From Saprospiraceae bacterium (GTDB lineage: Bacteria > Bacteroidota > Bacteroidia > Chitinophagales > Saprospiraceae), in contig JALHOZ010000005.1 in NCBI GenBank assembly GCA_022842725.1, positions 1 to 64,000 of the forward strand: 64,000 bases of DNA. The letters run 5' to 3'. Numbering within the stretch: position 1 is the first letter of the stretch; each line of letters begins with the position of its first letter. Below are positions 9,801-18,493 of this stretch, in pieces. The notes beneath the pieces are model-generated. The model saw nothing but the letters and a program-made list of their open reading frames with translations. It had not been told where the DNA came from and did no database searches. The position numbers and the translations under genes were made by a program.

Positions 9801-11102
9801 TTCTGTACAGTAAGATTACAGGTTCAGGCTAATCCGCCTGCTTGTATCAACTTCTCCAGAATCGTGGGTAACGTAGGAACAGAATCCAATGAAATGGTGC
9901 CTGAGACTTATGTCATCATCGAAAACATGGCTACCAATGAGACCAAAGCATTCAAAACGGATGAAAACGGTGAGTTTTCTTTCAACAGCATGCCGGAATC
10001 TTATTCTTACAAAATCGTTTCTGAGAAAAATACCGACTATACAAACGGTGTTTCTACCCTTGACCTGGTATTGATTCAAAGACATATTCTGAGCATCAAC
10101 CCATTGGGGTCAGCTTACAAAGTGATCGCAGCTGATATCAACAACGACAAAAAAGTCAACTCTCTTGACCTTGTCGAATTGAGAAAACTGATCCTCGGCG
10201 TATACGAAGAGTTACCAAGCAACAAGTCATGGAGATTTGTAGATAAAGCATACACTTTTAATGATATCACACACCCTTGGCCTTACAACGAATATGTTAT
10301 GGTAAATAATTATACTGGTAATGTATTCGACAAAGATTTTGTAGCGGTAAAAATCGGAGACGTCAACAATGATGCGGTTGTTAATGCCAAATCTGAAAAT
10401 GTCGGATCAAGAAGTGCAAAAGCGTTGAAACTGGTCGCTCAGGAAAACACATACAAAGCCAACGAAAAGGTTTTTGTAGAAGTCACTGCAGACAATTACA
10501 ACGAAATCTTCGGATCTCAGTTTACCCTTACTTTTGATGCAAAAGCAGTACAATTTGAAAAAATTCATGCAGGCGCCGTCAAAATCAACGAAGGTAATTA
10601 TAATACAAGATTAGCCGCAACAGGAATGGTTTCTATGAGCTGGAACCACGACGAAGCAGCGACATTCAGTAAAAATGAGGTATTATTTACCATCGAATTC
10701 ACAGCAACAACGAACAATACAATTTCAAGAACACTGAACATCGGTTCAGACATAACATCAGCCGAATCTTACACACACACACTTGATGTTATGAATGTTG
10801 AATTGGAATTCAGATCAGGCACTGCCACTAACCAGGTTACCTTTGATTTGTATCAAAACAATCCTAACCCGTTTGCAGACAATACCGTCATCAGCTTTAA
10901 TCTTGCCAAAGCCGGTACTGCAACGCTTACATTGTACGACGTAACCGGTAAGGTGATCAAAAAAATCATCAATCAATATCCTTTAGGTTATAACGAAGTC
11001 CTTATAGACGGAGATGACAACCTTACAGAAGGAGTTATTTTCTACGAATTAGAAAGTGACGGCTACAAAGCCACCAAAAAAATGATTAATTTGAGCAAAT
11101 AA
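6885..11102 (+). CDS. Giant secreted HYR-like repeat protein with dockerin-like module and T9SS type-A tail
   Basis: The 1405-residue protein has a signal peptide (hydrophobic segment about 19-36, ending VSAQ). The body consists of cysteine-rich, HYR-like immunoglobulin-type repeats with recurring phrases such as TDNCGTPTITV, DACGNSATA and WTVIDWC. Near residues 1055-1105 a dockerin-type segment appears: GVSTLDLVLIQRHIL and INNDKKVNSLDLVELRKLIL, two calcium-loop-plus-helix units. A cohesin-like beta stretch follows (about 1185-1290). From about 1320 the T9SS type-A sorting domain begins (QNNPNPFADNTVISF) and ends KKMINLSK. The protein is thus exported, passed through the T9SS and fixed to or released from the cell surface, probably as an adhesin or matrix protein (inference). 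It is paralogous to the protein at 13638-18026. Confidence 0.9.
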   Translation: MKLEKFTLNTFARFGMVIRMSILPALLVVAQFSVSAQVQCPLACNNLVQVSMDEDCVVEITPAMMLEGVLPAGCSYSQYTVQVIGANGQPFSPANIVNRTHLNQTRDVKVWLGNNHCWGKILIQDKSRPVIACPADLTINCYDQAALITPTATDNCDQSVPVTVESNNLVKLTCTGSFSAIRTIIYNAVDDSGNEAIPCVRNIYYTRATLDAPVFQFPRNRDDVQDPALNCDNVPVWDVVRENGTAGRDFYPQPSESGAPTLGGVPIWPNNTVCEINATYQDQRVEICTGSFKVLRHWSVLDWCTGRLEQSYQIIKIVDKRPPAVTIVPTIPPDMTITNCLGNVSSLVEVDPYTCLGTWNVVRPTSTVPARECNEWTYTVAFLLNNGTEIPPLNGVYITDNGVTKVIGNATTGYQIIGLPQGCAWIRYTVTDACGNSATALTEIFVQDKIPPTPVCDRTTVVTLSNQNNGWARVFAETFDDGSHDNCSNVTFRVRRMTTPQRCVMTGGPNTHSFGPFVDVCCADVGRELMVELEVRDASNNVNTCMVFVEVNDKIDPSIFCSGPKTIECNQPLEFDAPTATDNCGTPTITVVSTTGEISTCGTGSRTRTWRATDAGGRSATCSQTITVVNNFPYTGPTTNQWPANTTLTGCLNVDTDPSKTGVPIIVSQAGCSQVAYAYEDQVFQFVEDVCYKILRRWTVIDWCKFGPNTFLNSSPNLPGFVRTNPSQTAPPYRYNYPSVPTIGVNTWTYTQVIKVNNLDNPVIANRTNVTGCGEGQTCDLRFVLTNSATDPCTPASQLKWRWEVAPFDGPNYTITGNTNDATRVYPVGTHRIRWTVEDLCGNQDVVTYLFTVQDCKKPTPYCISDITTVIMPSSGTVEIWAVDYDLGATDNCPGDLYFTFNCEKPNPGRVQAEENHYFKGNGVLATEAEYLAGNAQYWLHDARTSGKLFTCDNVGLNTLDVCVTDAAGNQDFCTVRLQVQANPPACINFSRIVGNVGTESNEMVPETYVIIENMATNETKAFKTDENGEFSFNSMPESYSYKIVSEKNTDYTNGVSTLDLVLIQRHILSINPLGSAYKVIAADINNDKKVNSLDLVELRKLILGVYEELPSNKSWRFVDKAYTFNDITHPWPYNEYVMVNNYTGNVFDKDFVAVKIGDVNNDAVVNAKSENVGSRSAKALKLVAQENTYKANEKVFVEVTADNYNEIFGSQFTLTFDAKAVQFEKIHAGAVKINEGNYNTRLAATGMVSMSWNHDEAATFSKNEVLFTIEFTATTNNTISRTLNIGSDITSAESYTHTLDVMNVELEFRSGTATNQVTFDLYQNNPNPFADNTVISFNLAKAGTATLTLYDVTGKVIKKIINQYPLGYNEVLIDGDDNLTEGVIFYELESDGYKATKKMINLSK

Positions 11103-11131
11103 TAGTGTAAATAGGATTTAAAAATATTCGG

Positions 11132-11163
11132 AACCCAAACGGTGAAAATCGTTTGGGTTTTTT
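11132..11163 (+). terminator. Terminator after the first giant secreted protein
   Basis: A ten-base-pair stem, 11132-11141 (AACCCAAACG) with 11150-11159, is followed by a T-run interrupted by one G. It lies 30 bases after the stop codon. Confidence 0.88.
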
Positions 11164-11236
11164 GTTTTTGTAGAAAAAAGGTAAAAAACCAATGTGCTAA
11201 AAATAACAAAAAGTTGACGCAATGTTTTAAAAATTG

Positions 11237-12304
11237 TTAATCTTCTTCGCCTTTGAGTTTTTCGGCATTTTCTGCGACCTGAAGGGCTTGAATGATTTCG
11301 TCGAGGTCACCCTCCACGATGCTGTCGAGGTTGTACAAAGTAAGGTTGATCCTGTGATCCGTAACCCTGTTTTGCGGATAGTTATAGGTCCGTATTTTGT
11401 CGGATCGGTCGCCAGTACCTACAAGCGATTTTCTTTTATCTTTTTGTTCTAAATAATTTTTTTCCCGTACCGCATCCTGGATTTTTACAAAAAGCCGCTG
11501 CAAAGCAATCTCCCTGTTTTTGTGTTGGGATCTCGAGTCCGTACTTTCAGCGACAATACCGGTAGGAAGGTGGGTAAACCGCACACCGGATTCCGTTTTG
11601 TTTACGTGCTGACCACCTGCGCCCTGAGCCCGGAAAGTATCCGTTTTCAGTTCGTCTTTACGGATATCGATTTCTTCTTCTTCAAACTTGGGCATGACCA
11701 CGACGGTGGCAGCTGAAGTGTGGACGCGACCCTGAGATTCCGTTTTGGGAACTCTTTGTACACGGTGGGCGCCTGATTCAAATTTTAATTTGCCATAGAC
11801 ATCCTCACCGTATACTTCGAGCACTATTTTGTTATAACCACCTACAGACCCGGGATTTTCATCGAGGACTTCCATTTTCCAACCCTTTTTTTCAAAGTAT
11901 TTGGTGTACATCCTCAAGAGGTCGCCGGCGAATATACTTGCTTCGTCTCCTCCGGTACCGGAACGTATTTCAAACACTACGTCTTTGGTATCTTCAGGGT
12001 CTTTAGGTATCAGGAGAAACTTCAGATTTTCTGTGGTTTCCTCCAATTCAGGGAGAAGTTCGTCGATCTCTGCCTGTGCCATTTCTCGGACATCAGGGTC
12101 ACTGTCGGATAATAATTGTTTTGAGCCTTCCAGGTTTTGGCTGAGAGACTGATATTGTTTGATGGTCTCCACAACCGTTTTCAGGTCTTTGTATTCTTTA
12201 TTTACCTTAGCAAATATTTTCATGTCAGACAAAGTCTCAGGGTCGGACAATTTTTCCTCGAGATAGTAAAATCTGTCGACAATGGCGTCTAATTTATCAA
12301 ACAT
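11237..12304 (-). CDS. prfA: Peptide chain release factor 1
   Basis: RF1 reads the stop codons UAA and UAG in the ribosomal A site and triggers peptide release. The 355-residue protein is of normal length. It carries the catalytic GGQ in RAQGAGGQHVNKTES, whose glutamine is methylated in other bacteria, and the RF1-type codon-recognition tripeptide of PxT form (PKT) in RVPKTESQGRVHTSAATV. RF2 would have SPF there. It is transcribed convergently with the upstream giant protein gene and lies in the same direction as the aldo/keto reductase behind it, 82 bases away. Confidence 0.97.
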   Translation of the reverse strand: MFDKLDAIVDRFYYLEEKLSDPETLSDMKIFAKVNKEYKDLKTVVETIKQYQSLSQNLEGSKQLLSDSDPDVREMAQAEIDELLPELEETTENLKFLLIPKDPEDTKDVVFEIRSGTGGDEASIFAGDLLRMYTKYFEKKGWKMEVLDENPGSVGGYNKIVLEVYGEDVYGKLKFESGAHRVQRVPKTESQGRVHTSAATVVVMPKFEEEEIDIRKDELKTDTFRAQGAGGQHVNKTESGVRFTHLPTGIVAESTDSRSQHKNREIALQRLFVKIQDAVREKNYLEQKDKRKSLVGTGDRSDKIRTYNYPQNRVTDHRINLTLYNLDSIVEGDLDEIIQALQVAENAEKLKGEED

Positions 12305-12386
12305 GTAATGTTATGTTTCAAAGTAAAATAAAATAACGTATAAGCCCACTTTTAAACAGTGCGGTAAGATGTTAAACAAAATGTGG

Positions 12387-13259
12387 TTAATATACCTCTT
12401 CGCCTCTTACGGTTCTGAGGATGTCAAACCATTGTTCGTTGCTGATTTTTACATCCAATAAATCAGTAAACTCTTTAATCTTGTTGATTTTGGGAGCACT
12501 GACGATCGGTCTGATTCCTGCCGGATGATGTAATAAAAAGATGATAGCCATTTCGGTGACGGTCCATTCGTATTTTTCAGCCAAAGCTTCCAGTTTTGAA
12601 TACCTTCTTTTTCCGGTTTTTGTTTTGGTGAAGATGACATCTCCTGCGATCGGTGCCCATGACATTGGAATAACCTGATGTTCCATACAAACATCAAGAA
12701 CACCATTGTACATTTCCTGATTGCGCAACATAGATACTTCCATCTGTGCTCCTTTGACCGGAAAATGTTTGTTCATGGCCTGAATCTGCGTATGGTTAAA
12801 ATCAGAAACACCAAAACTTTTAACTTTGCCACTTTCGTACAAAATCTGGAAAGCTTCAGCTATTTCACCAAAATTAAGCATCGGACTTCCTCTGTGTATC
12901 ATATACATGTCAAGATAATCTGTGTTCAGATTTTCAAGAGATTGGTCTACAGATTCCAGAATGTACCTTTTGGAAGTGTTGTAGTGCGAGATGGTAAAAC
13001 CCGGCTTTTCAGCACATGGTTTGATGATACCGCTTTTGCCGATCAATTGAATTTTGTCTCTTGAAATACCGCTGAATATCAATGCGTCCCCAAACTCCCT
13101 TTCGGTCGTATAGTTGCCGTAAATATCAGCAAGATCAAATGTTGTCACACCAAGTTCTATACAGGAGGCCATAAGGTCTGCCATTTTGGTGGACGAAAGT
13201 TTTGCACCCCAACTACCCCATCGGATAGTTCCTGCGATTACTTTTGAAAAATCACTCAT
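12387..13259 (-). CDS. Aldo/keto reductase
   Basis: This 290-residue protein is an NADPH-dependent oxidoreductase of the aldo/keto reductase superfamily, with a TIM-barrel fold. The catalytic tetrad is visible as Asp and Tyr in TFDLADIYGNYTTE, Lys in QLIGKSG, and His in DMYMIHRGSP. The C-terminal part has the nucleotide-binding HHPAGIRPIVSAPKINKIKE segment. The ending resembles the YdhF-like subgroup. Substrate cannot be told from sequence. A TATTTTTG promoter box lies about 90 bases upstream on the same strand. Confidence 0.93.
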   Translation of the reverse strand: MSDFSKVIAGTIRWGSWGAKLSSTKMADLMASCIELGVTTFDLADIYGNYTTEREFGDALIFSGISRDKIQLIGKSGIIKPCAEKPGFTISHYNTSKRYILESVDQSLENLNTDYLDMYMIHRGSPMLNFGEIAEAFQILYESGKVKSFGVSDFNHTQIQAMNKHFPVKGAQMEVSMLRNQEMYNGVLDVCMEHQVIPMSWAPIAGDVIFTKTKTGKRRYSKLEALAEKYEWTVTEMAIIFLLHHPAGIRPIVSAPKINKIKEFTDLLDVKISNEQWFDILRTVRGEEVY

Positions 13260-13349
13260 TGTTTGGAATAGTTAAATGATAAATTAATAAATATAACAAT
13301 ATTCAGCAGCCTGAACTATTACTAATACACTTCTACGCTTTCGAGGATG

Positions 13350-13357
13350 CAAAAATA
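13350..13357 (-). promoter_or_regulatory. Promoter -7 box for the aldo/keto reductase gene (TATTTTTG)
   Basis: The minus strand reads TATTTTTG, an exact TAnnTTTG match, about 90 bases upstream of the ATG at 13259. Confidence 0.5.
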
Positions 13358-13557
13358 ATATGCTTGGGTTATTATAAAAACTTTTGTCCTATAAATTTTG
13401 ATTTTAATTGTATAAAATTCTTTCATGTCCTCATTGTTTTTATAAATATTGCGCAAAGTAATTCTTCTTATTATTGATTTTCAACAACATAAATATGAAA
13501 AATAAAAAATGTAATAAAAAACACATTAAAAAAATACATTATATGTAATAAACTGTA

Positions 13558-13565
13558 TATCTTTG
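13558..13565 (+). promoter_or_regulatory. Promoter -7 box for the second giant secreted protein (TATCTTTG)
   Basis: TATCTTTG lies 72 bases before the start at 13638 in an otherwise very AT-rich 378-base intergenic region. The same region holds the divergent promoter of the aldo/keto reductase. Confidence 0.55.
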
Positions 13566-13637
13566 CACTCGCTCATTTATTGAACGATCAGGTTCCATCC
13601 CAAAAACAACCGATTTTTTTCATTAAACGCGAATAAC

Positions 13638-16600
13638 ATGCCCAAACCGATTTTCGCGCTTTGTATGACACTATGTGTCTACCTGGCCAGTTATGGTTTT
13701 CATTCATTTAGTTACACAATTTCTGAAGAAAATAATTCTTTAGAAAAAGAAGAAATTGTGGCTCCTCTGGCACTTTTGTGCCCGGCTCCGGTGACCATCA
13801 GCGTACCTGCAAATGCATGTACAGTAATGGTCAACATTCCACTACCTACTTCTGACGATCCGATGTGTCCCATTGTATCTTTATCCAACAACAGGACCGG
13901 TACTAATAATCCAAGTGGTATGTACAGCCCGGAGACTTTTGTTCTGGTGTGGACAATTACAGATGCCTGCGGCAATACACGTACCTGTAATCAACTGATC
14001 TCAATTACGGATAATACTGCTCCAATTCTGGAGTGTCCTCAGAACATCCTGGTCCCTTGCGGTATATCTGATGCTCCGGCTTATGGGGACATTGATGCTT
14101 TTTTGGCTGCCGGAGGACAAAGTACGGATAATTGTGTCCTGGATTCATTATCCTTTCAACTGGTTTCTCAGAATATTGTGATGATTTTCCCGGTTGTCAG
14201 ATACAGTCGTGTGTACAGAATTTTTGATATACATACCAATCAGGCTACCTGTATGCAAAGTATCACCATCAGTGACCTGGAGCCTCCTACCATCATTTGT
14301 CCGCCGGACATCACTACGGGCAATAGTGACGATGGAAGAAACACGATGGTGATTGTAGATATGCCAATCACAGATGATAATTGTGCCGTGGCAACTGTAA
14401 TCAATGATTATAACGATACCAACGATGCCTCTGATTTTTATCCGTTAGGTACAACCATTATTACCTGGACGGCCACGGATACAGCCGGGAATACAGCTAC
14501 CTGTCAGATGTCAGTATTTGTATTTGATAATTCGCCACCTGAAATTACATGTCCTGATGACGAAAGATTCGGATGTTCGGATGATGTTCCGCTTCCTTAC
14601 GCCGATCTGGACGAATTTTTAGCGGCAGGAGGAGATGTCTCGGAAGAAACGCAACTCGATAGTATGAGTTTTAATCTTTTGGAAGAAAACTCTGATGGTA
14701 TGTCATGTCCCGAAACCATCACCAGAATTTATGTTGTCTCAGATACAGCCGGCAATTCGGCGACTTGTACTCAACAATTTATCGTTGACGATCAGACCGT
14801 TCCGGTCATACAAACACCGGCAAATCTGCCGGACATCAATTGTAATGCACCTTTGCCGACTCCTCAGATACTTACAGCAACTGATAATTGCGGAAATGTA
14901 AACGCCACAGGTACAGTTTTGCCTTTTACACCCAATATTTGTAATGGATATACCGTAACACACAGATGGACAGCCACAGACGCCTGTGGTAATATGGCAG
15001 TACCTGTCACACGGAGTTTTTTAGTCCGGCCTGACACACAGGGACCGGTCATAACACCTCCGGCAAATATCACCGTGAACACAAACAATAATCTTTGTAC
15101 CGCCAATGTGACCGTTCCGGCTTTGGTTGTCACGGACAATTGCAGTACATTTTCAATTACCAATAATTTTACCAATACAGTCAATGCATCGGGTATCTAT
15201 CCGATCGGAACAACGGTTGTACGTTGGACAGTTACAGATCTTTGCGGCAATACAGCCACGGTCAATCAATCGGTTACCGTTATTGATAATCAGGGACCAA
15301 ACCTCATTTGTAAAACAAATCTCGTCATAGCCCTCAATGATTTTATCAATGATCTTGTGCCGGCAGGCCATTTTGTAGAAAGTGCTGTCGACAATTGCGG
15401 AGGAAGTGTACAGCTTGCCGCCCGACGAATGAGTGTCGTTTGTGGTGTTCCGGGAAGTAATACATTTGGTCCGACCGTTCCTTTCTGTTGTGCCGATGTT
15501 CCTCTGACCAATATAATGGTAGAAATAAGAGCGACCGATGCAGGGAATCGCTCTACGACTTGTATGGTCAATGTGGATGTACAGGACAATATGCCACCAA
15601 TCATTCATGACGAATTGCCGGATATCAGTATATCGTGTGCTTTTCCGCTCAATCTGAATAATCTTTCTGTTTTCGGCACCTTTGTGGCCGAAGGACAGCA
15701 AAGAGCTAATATTCAGATTCCCGATCATTTCTATTTGCCTTCGGGATTTGCAGGACGTGATGGTGTTTATTTTGAAAATTGTTCCGCGACGGTAACCTCT
15801 GTGGTCAACAATAACCTGAATATGTGTAATACCGGTACCATTGAGCGGGTATTTACCATAACTGACGGACAAGGACTCACGGCCACATCGACTCAGACCA
15901 TCACGGTCATTGATGTCAATCCTTTTAATCAGGCTGACATCACCTGGCCGCAACAAAATGTATATCTCAACGATTGTACCATTACCAATCCAAATCCGAA
16001 TATCACCGGCAGACCGGTTTTAAACAATGATAAATGTAGTCAGGCAGCTGCTACCAGCACGGATATGACTTTTCCCAATAATGCGTATTGCAGAGTCATC
16101 CGAAGGACATGGACAGTCGTAGACTGGTGTACTTATGTACCCAACACCAATCAGGGAAGATGGACTTTTGACCAATATATTTATATCACCAACACTGTTC
16201 CACCGACGATCAATCCCGGTGTATGTCAATCTGCTACCGTTTGTACTCCAAACGGTGGTTGTACCGGAGTTTTGTCTTTTACAGCAAACGGGACAGATGA
16301 TTGTACCCCGGTCCAGTTGACCTGGTCGTATAAAATCGATGAAGGCAACAACAATACCATTGATTTTTCAGGAAACGGAAATACCGTCAACAGACCTGTG
16401 AGTCGTGGCATCCACAAAATTATCTGGGAAGCCAGAGATGGATGTGGAAATAAATCTACCTGCGAAAAACTTGTGACGGTCAGAGAATGTAAAGCTCCGA
16501 CAGGAATCGTATTTCACGGACTTGCGGTCAATCTGCCGGCTCCGATGGGAATGGCAACAATTACAGCTGCAAATTTCAATAATGGCAGTAGTGATAATTG

Positions 16601-18026
16601 TACCCCTGCCGGACAATTAAAGTTTTCGTTTTCAACAGATGTTAACCATACCACCAGGATCTTTGATTGCAGCCATTTGGGCCAACAACCTCTTCAGATT
16701 TGGGTGACCGATCTGGAAGGAAACCAAACCATTGTGAATACTTTTATTGTAGTTCAGGATAACCATAACGTGTGTAATTCTTTGGGCAGAATATCTCTGG
16801 CTGGCATTGTAACCACTGTTGATAAAAAGGAGTTGGTCGATACCAAAGTGATATTGGAAGGCGGTGAAACTTCAGCTGACCGAATGACAGACGAACAAGG
16901 CAAATATTGTTTTGAAAATCTGGGAATGTTTAATGATTACCGGATCGTCAGCGAAAGAAGTAAAGAGCCGATGAGAGGAGTTTCTACGCTTGACCTTGTA
17001 TTAATACAGAGACATATTTTGGGAATGGAAAAACTTTCCACTCCTGAAAAATATATTGCCGCAGACATTGATCGTTCAGGCAAAATAAATTCTGTCGACC
17101 TTGTGACGTTGCGCAAGCTGATTTTGGGAAGTGTGGATACTTTTCCAAATAATAAACCATGGGAATTTGTCAAAGAAGGACAGCAATTTCTCGATATGGA
17201 AAATCCCTGGTTGGAAAATCTTGCTTTTTCAGTTGAAAATCTTGATTCAAGCAGGATGAATACCAATTTTATCGGAATTAAAATCGGCGATGTTAATCAT
17301 TCGTATTCTTCGGATCTGGTTTCAGGTTTGGTGTCTTCACGATCGGTCACAGCTCCGCAGATGATTATGGAAGATATATTGATGAAAGCCGGAGAATTGA
17401 CATCTGTTCCTGTAACAGCCAAAAATCTCAAAAATGTTTTTGGTTACCAGTTTACAATTGAACTTCAGAACGGTGTCGTTTACAATGGGTTTGAAGCTGT
17501 AACCATGCCATTATTGCCCGAACAGATTACAAAGGTGGTGAAAGATGGCAAAACTTATATAACTTGTGCCTTTCACGATATGGAAGGTATCAATATAGAT
17601 GATAACGAAATCATTTTTAATCTTTTGTTGACTCCGGACCAGGATGTTAGACTCAGCAGAGCCATGAGCATGTCCCATGATATCACGCCGAGCAAAGTAT
17701 ATTCCGGAGAAGGAAATATGAACGTTCTTACACTTCAGTTCAAAGCTCCGGCCAGACCTGAAATGGCTGAAATCAAACAAAACAATCCGAATCCTTTTAA
17801 AGAAGAGACCACCATACAGTATCAATTGGTTGAAAAAGGTCTTGTTTCGCTGACTGTTTTTGACGGCGCCGGAAAAATGGTGTTCCGGACCCAAACTGAA
17901 GGTAATGCCGGATTAAATTCTGTCACTTTAGGCCAGAAAGAATTGGGTGAATCAGCAGGAATTTTATTTGTAAAAATAAAATCCGGTACTTTTAACGAAG
18001 TAGTAAAAATGTTGCGGATTGAATAA
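13638..18026 (+). CDS. Giant secreted HYR repeat protein with dockerin-like module and T9SS type-A tail
   Basis: The 1462-residue protein begins with a signal sequence (MPKPIFALCMTLCVYLASYG) and contains many HYR-type repeats. The typical phrase is a TDNC turn, then YPIGTTVVRWTVTDLCGN and a following VTVIDNQGP. From about residue 1110 it has two dockerin-type units, GVSTLDLVLIQRHIL and IDRSGKINSVDLVTLRKLIL, then a cohesin-like beta region. The T9SS type-A sorting domain starts about residue 1378 (IKQNNPNPFKEETTIQY). The order of parts matches that of the protein at 6885-11102, so the two are paralogues, though the repeat regions have diverged. HYR repeats are usual in cell-surface adhesion proteins; that role is inferred here. 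The gene has its own promoter and terminator. Confidence 0.9.
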   Translation: MPKPIFALCMTLCVYLASYGFHSFSYTISEENNSLEKEEIVAPLALLCPAPVTISVPANACTVMVNIPLPTSDDPMCPIVSLSNNRTGTNNPSGMYSPETFVLVWTITDACGNTRTCNQLISITDNTAPILECPQNILVPCGISDAPAYGDIDAFLAAGGQSTDNCVLDSLSFQLVSQNIVMIFPVVRYSRVYRIFDIHTNQATCMQSITISDLEPPTIICPPDITTGNSDDGRNTMVIVDMPITDDNCAVATVINDYNDTNDASDFYPLGTTIITWTATDTAGNTATCQMSVFVFDNSPPEITCPDDERFGCSDDVPLPYADLDEFLAAGGDVSEETQLDSMSFNLLEENSDGMSCPETITRIYVVSDTAGNSATCTQQFIVDDQTVPVIQTPANLPDINCNAPLPTPQILTATDNCGNVNATGTVLPFTPNICNGYTVTHRWTATDACGNMAVPVTRSFLVRPDTQGPVITPPANITVNTNNNLCTANVTVPALVVTDNCSTFSITNNFTNTVNASGIYPIGTTVVRWTVTDLCGNTATVNQSVTVIDNQGPNLICKTNLVIALNDFINDLVPAGHFVESAVDNCGGSVQLAARRMSVVCGVPGSNTFGPTVPFCCADVPLTNIMVEIRATDAGNRSTTCMVNVDVQDNMPPIIHDELPDISISCAFPLNLNNLSVFGTFVAEGQQRANIQIPDHFYLPSGFAGRDGVYFENCSATVTSVVNNNLNMCNTGTIERVFTITDGQGLTATSTQTITVIDVNPFNQADITWPQQNVYLNDCTITNPNPNITGRPVLNNDKCSQAAATSTDMTFPNNAYCRVIRRTWTVVDWCTYVPNTNQGRWTFDQYIYITNTVPPTINPGVCQSATVCTPNGGCTGVLSFTANGTDDCTPVQLTWSYKIDEGNNNTIDFSGNGNTVNRPVSRGIHKIIWEARDGCGNKSTCEKLVTVRECKAPTGIVFHGLAVNLPAPMGMATITAANFNNGSSDNCTPAGQLKFSFSTDVNHTTRIFDCSHLGQQPLQIWVTDLEGNQTIVNTFIVVQDNHNVCNSLGRISLAGIVTTVDKKELVDTKVILEGGETSADRMTDEQGKYCFENLGMFNDYRIVSERSKEPMRGVSTLDLVLIQRHILGMEKLSTPEKYIAADIDRSGKINSVDLVTLRKLILGSVDTFPNNKPWEFVKEGQQFLDMENPWLENLAFSVENLDSSRMNTNFIGIKIGDVNHSYSSDLVSGLVSSRSVTAPQMIMEDILMKAGELTSVPVTAKNLKNVFGYQFTIELQNGVVYNGFEAVTMPLLPEQITKVVKDGKTYITCAFHDMEGINIDDNEIIFNLLLTPDQDVRLSRAMSMSHDITPSKVYSGEGNMNVLTLQFKAPARPEMAEIKQNNPNPFKEETTIQYQLVEKGLVSLTVFDGAGKMVFRTQTEGNAGLNSVTLGQKELGESAGILFVKIKSGTFNEVVKMLRIE

Positions 18027-18063
18027 ATCCATATAAATAAGTGAGAACCGAGTATGATAATAG

Positions 18064-18098
18064 GGGCCATGACTAACCACCATGGCCCATTTTTTTTT
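18064..18098 (+). terminator. Terminator after the second giant secreted protein
   Basis: GGGCCATG (18064-18071) pairs with CATGGCCC (18081-18088) around a 9-base loop and is followed by nine T residues. Confidence 0.92.
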
Positions 18099-18493
18099 AA
18101 ACTTTTGAAAGTAAGGCCTTCCCTATATTGTAAAGGATAAAAATTGATGGTATCAAAATCCTGTTAAAGCAGGTGATTACCTGTCTTACAAAAAAACATT
18201 GTCTCTTTTGATTTAATTTTATCCCAATCCAATAAACTATAAGATTTTTGTGCCATACAAAAGGAAATAAACCATTTTTGAGTTGATCAATTCGATTAAG
18301 GACACTTTGTATGTTGGTTTTTATCTTTTTGGAATAAAAAATAATAAAAATAGCATGCGTTCAAAGTTTGTAAAACAGTTTAACAACAATCATTCGTAAA
18401 ACCGTATTTTGCCAATATCAAGGTTAATCAGACAAAATATGAGATAAAACAGCCTGTCATTCCGATGATGTTTCACAAAGCCGCTATCAATTC
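18099..18493. other. Intergenic stretch without a convincing gene
   Basis: The only complete short frame of note is a 30-codon minus-strand one at 18164-18256, with no clear promoter. A TTAATTTCG sequence at about 18531-18539, resembling the TAnnTTTG box, lies inside the first codons of the longest PBP frame and bears on that gene's start. Confidence 0.4.

Noticed and set aside
13323-13427. 34-codon minus-strand frame upstream of the aldo/keto reductase
   Set aside because: It overlaps the promoter box of that gene and has ordinary AT-rich random composition.
15153-15956. 267-codon antisense frame inside the second giant secreted protein
   Set aside because: Composition (Arg, Ile, Ser, His) and full overlap with HYR repeats mark it as a shadow.
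18164-18256. 30-codon minus-strand frame starting MAQKSYSLLDWDK
   Set aside because: No exact promoter box and no second copy; length expected by chance.
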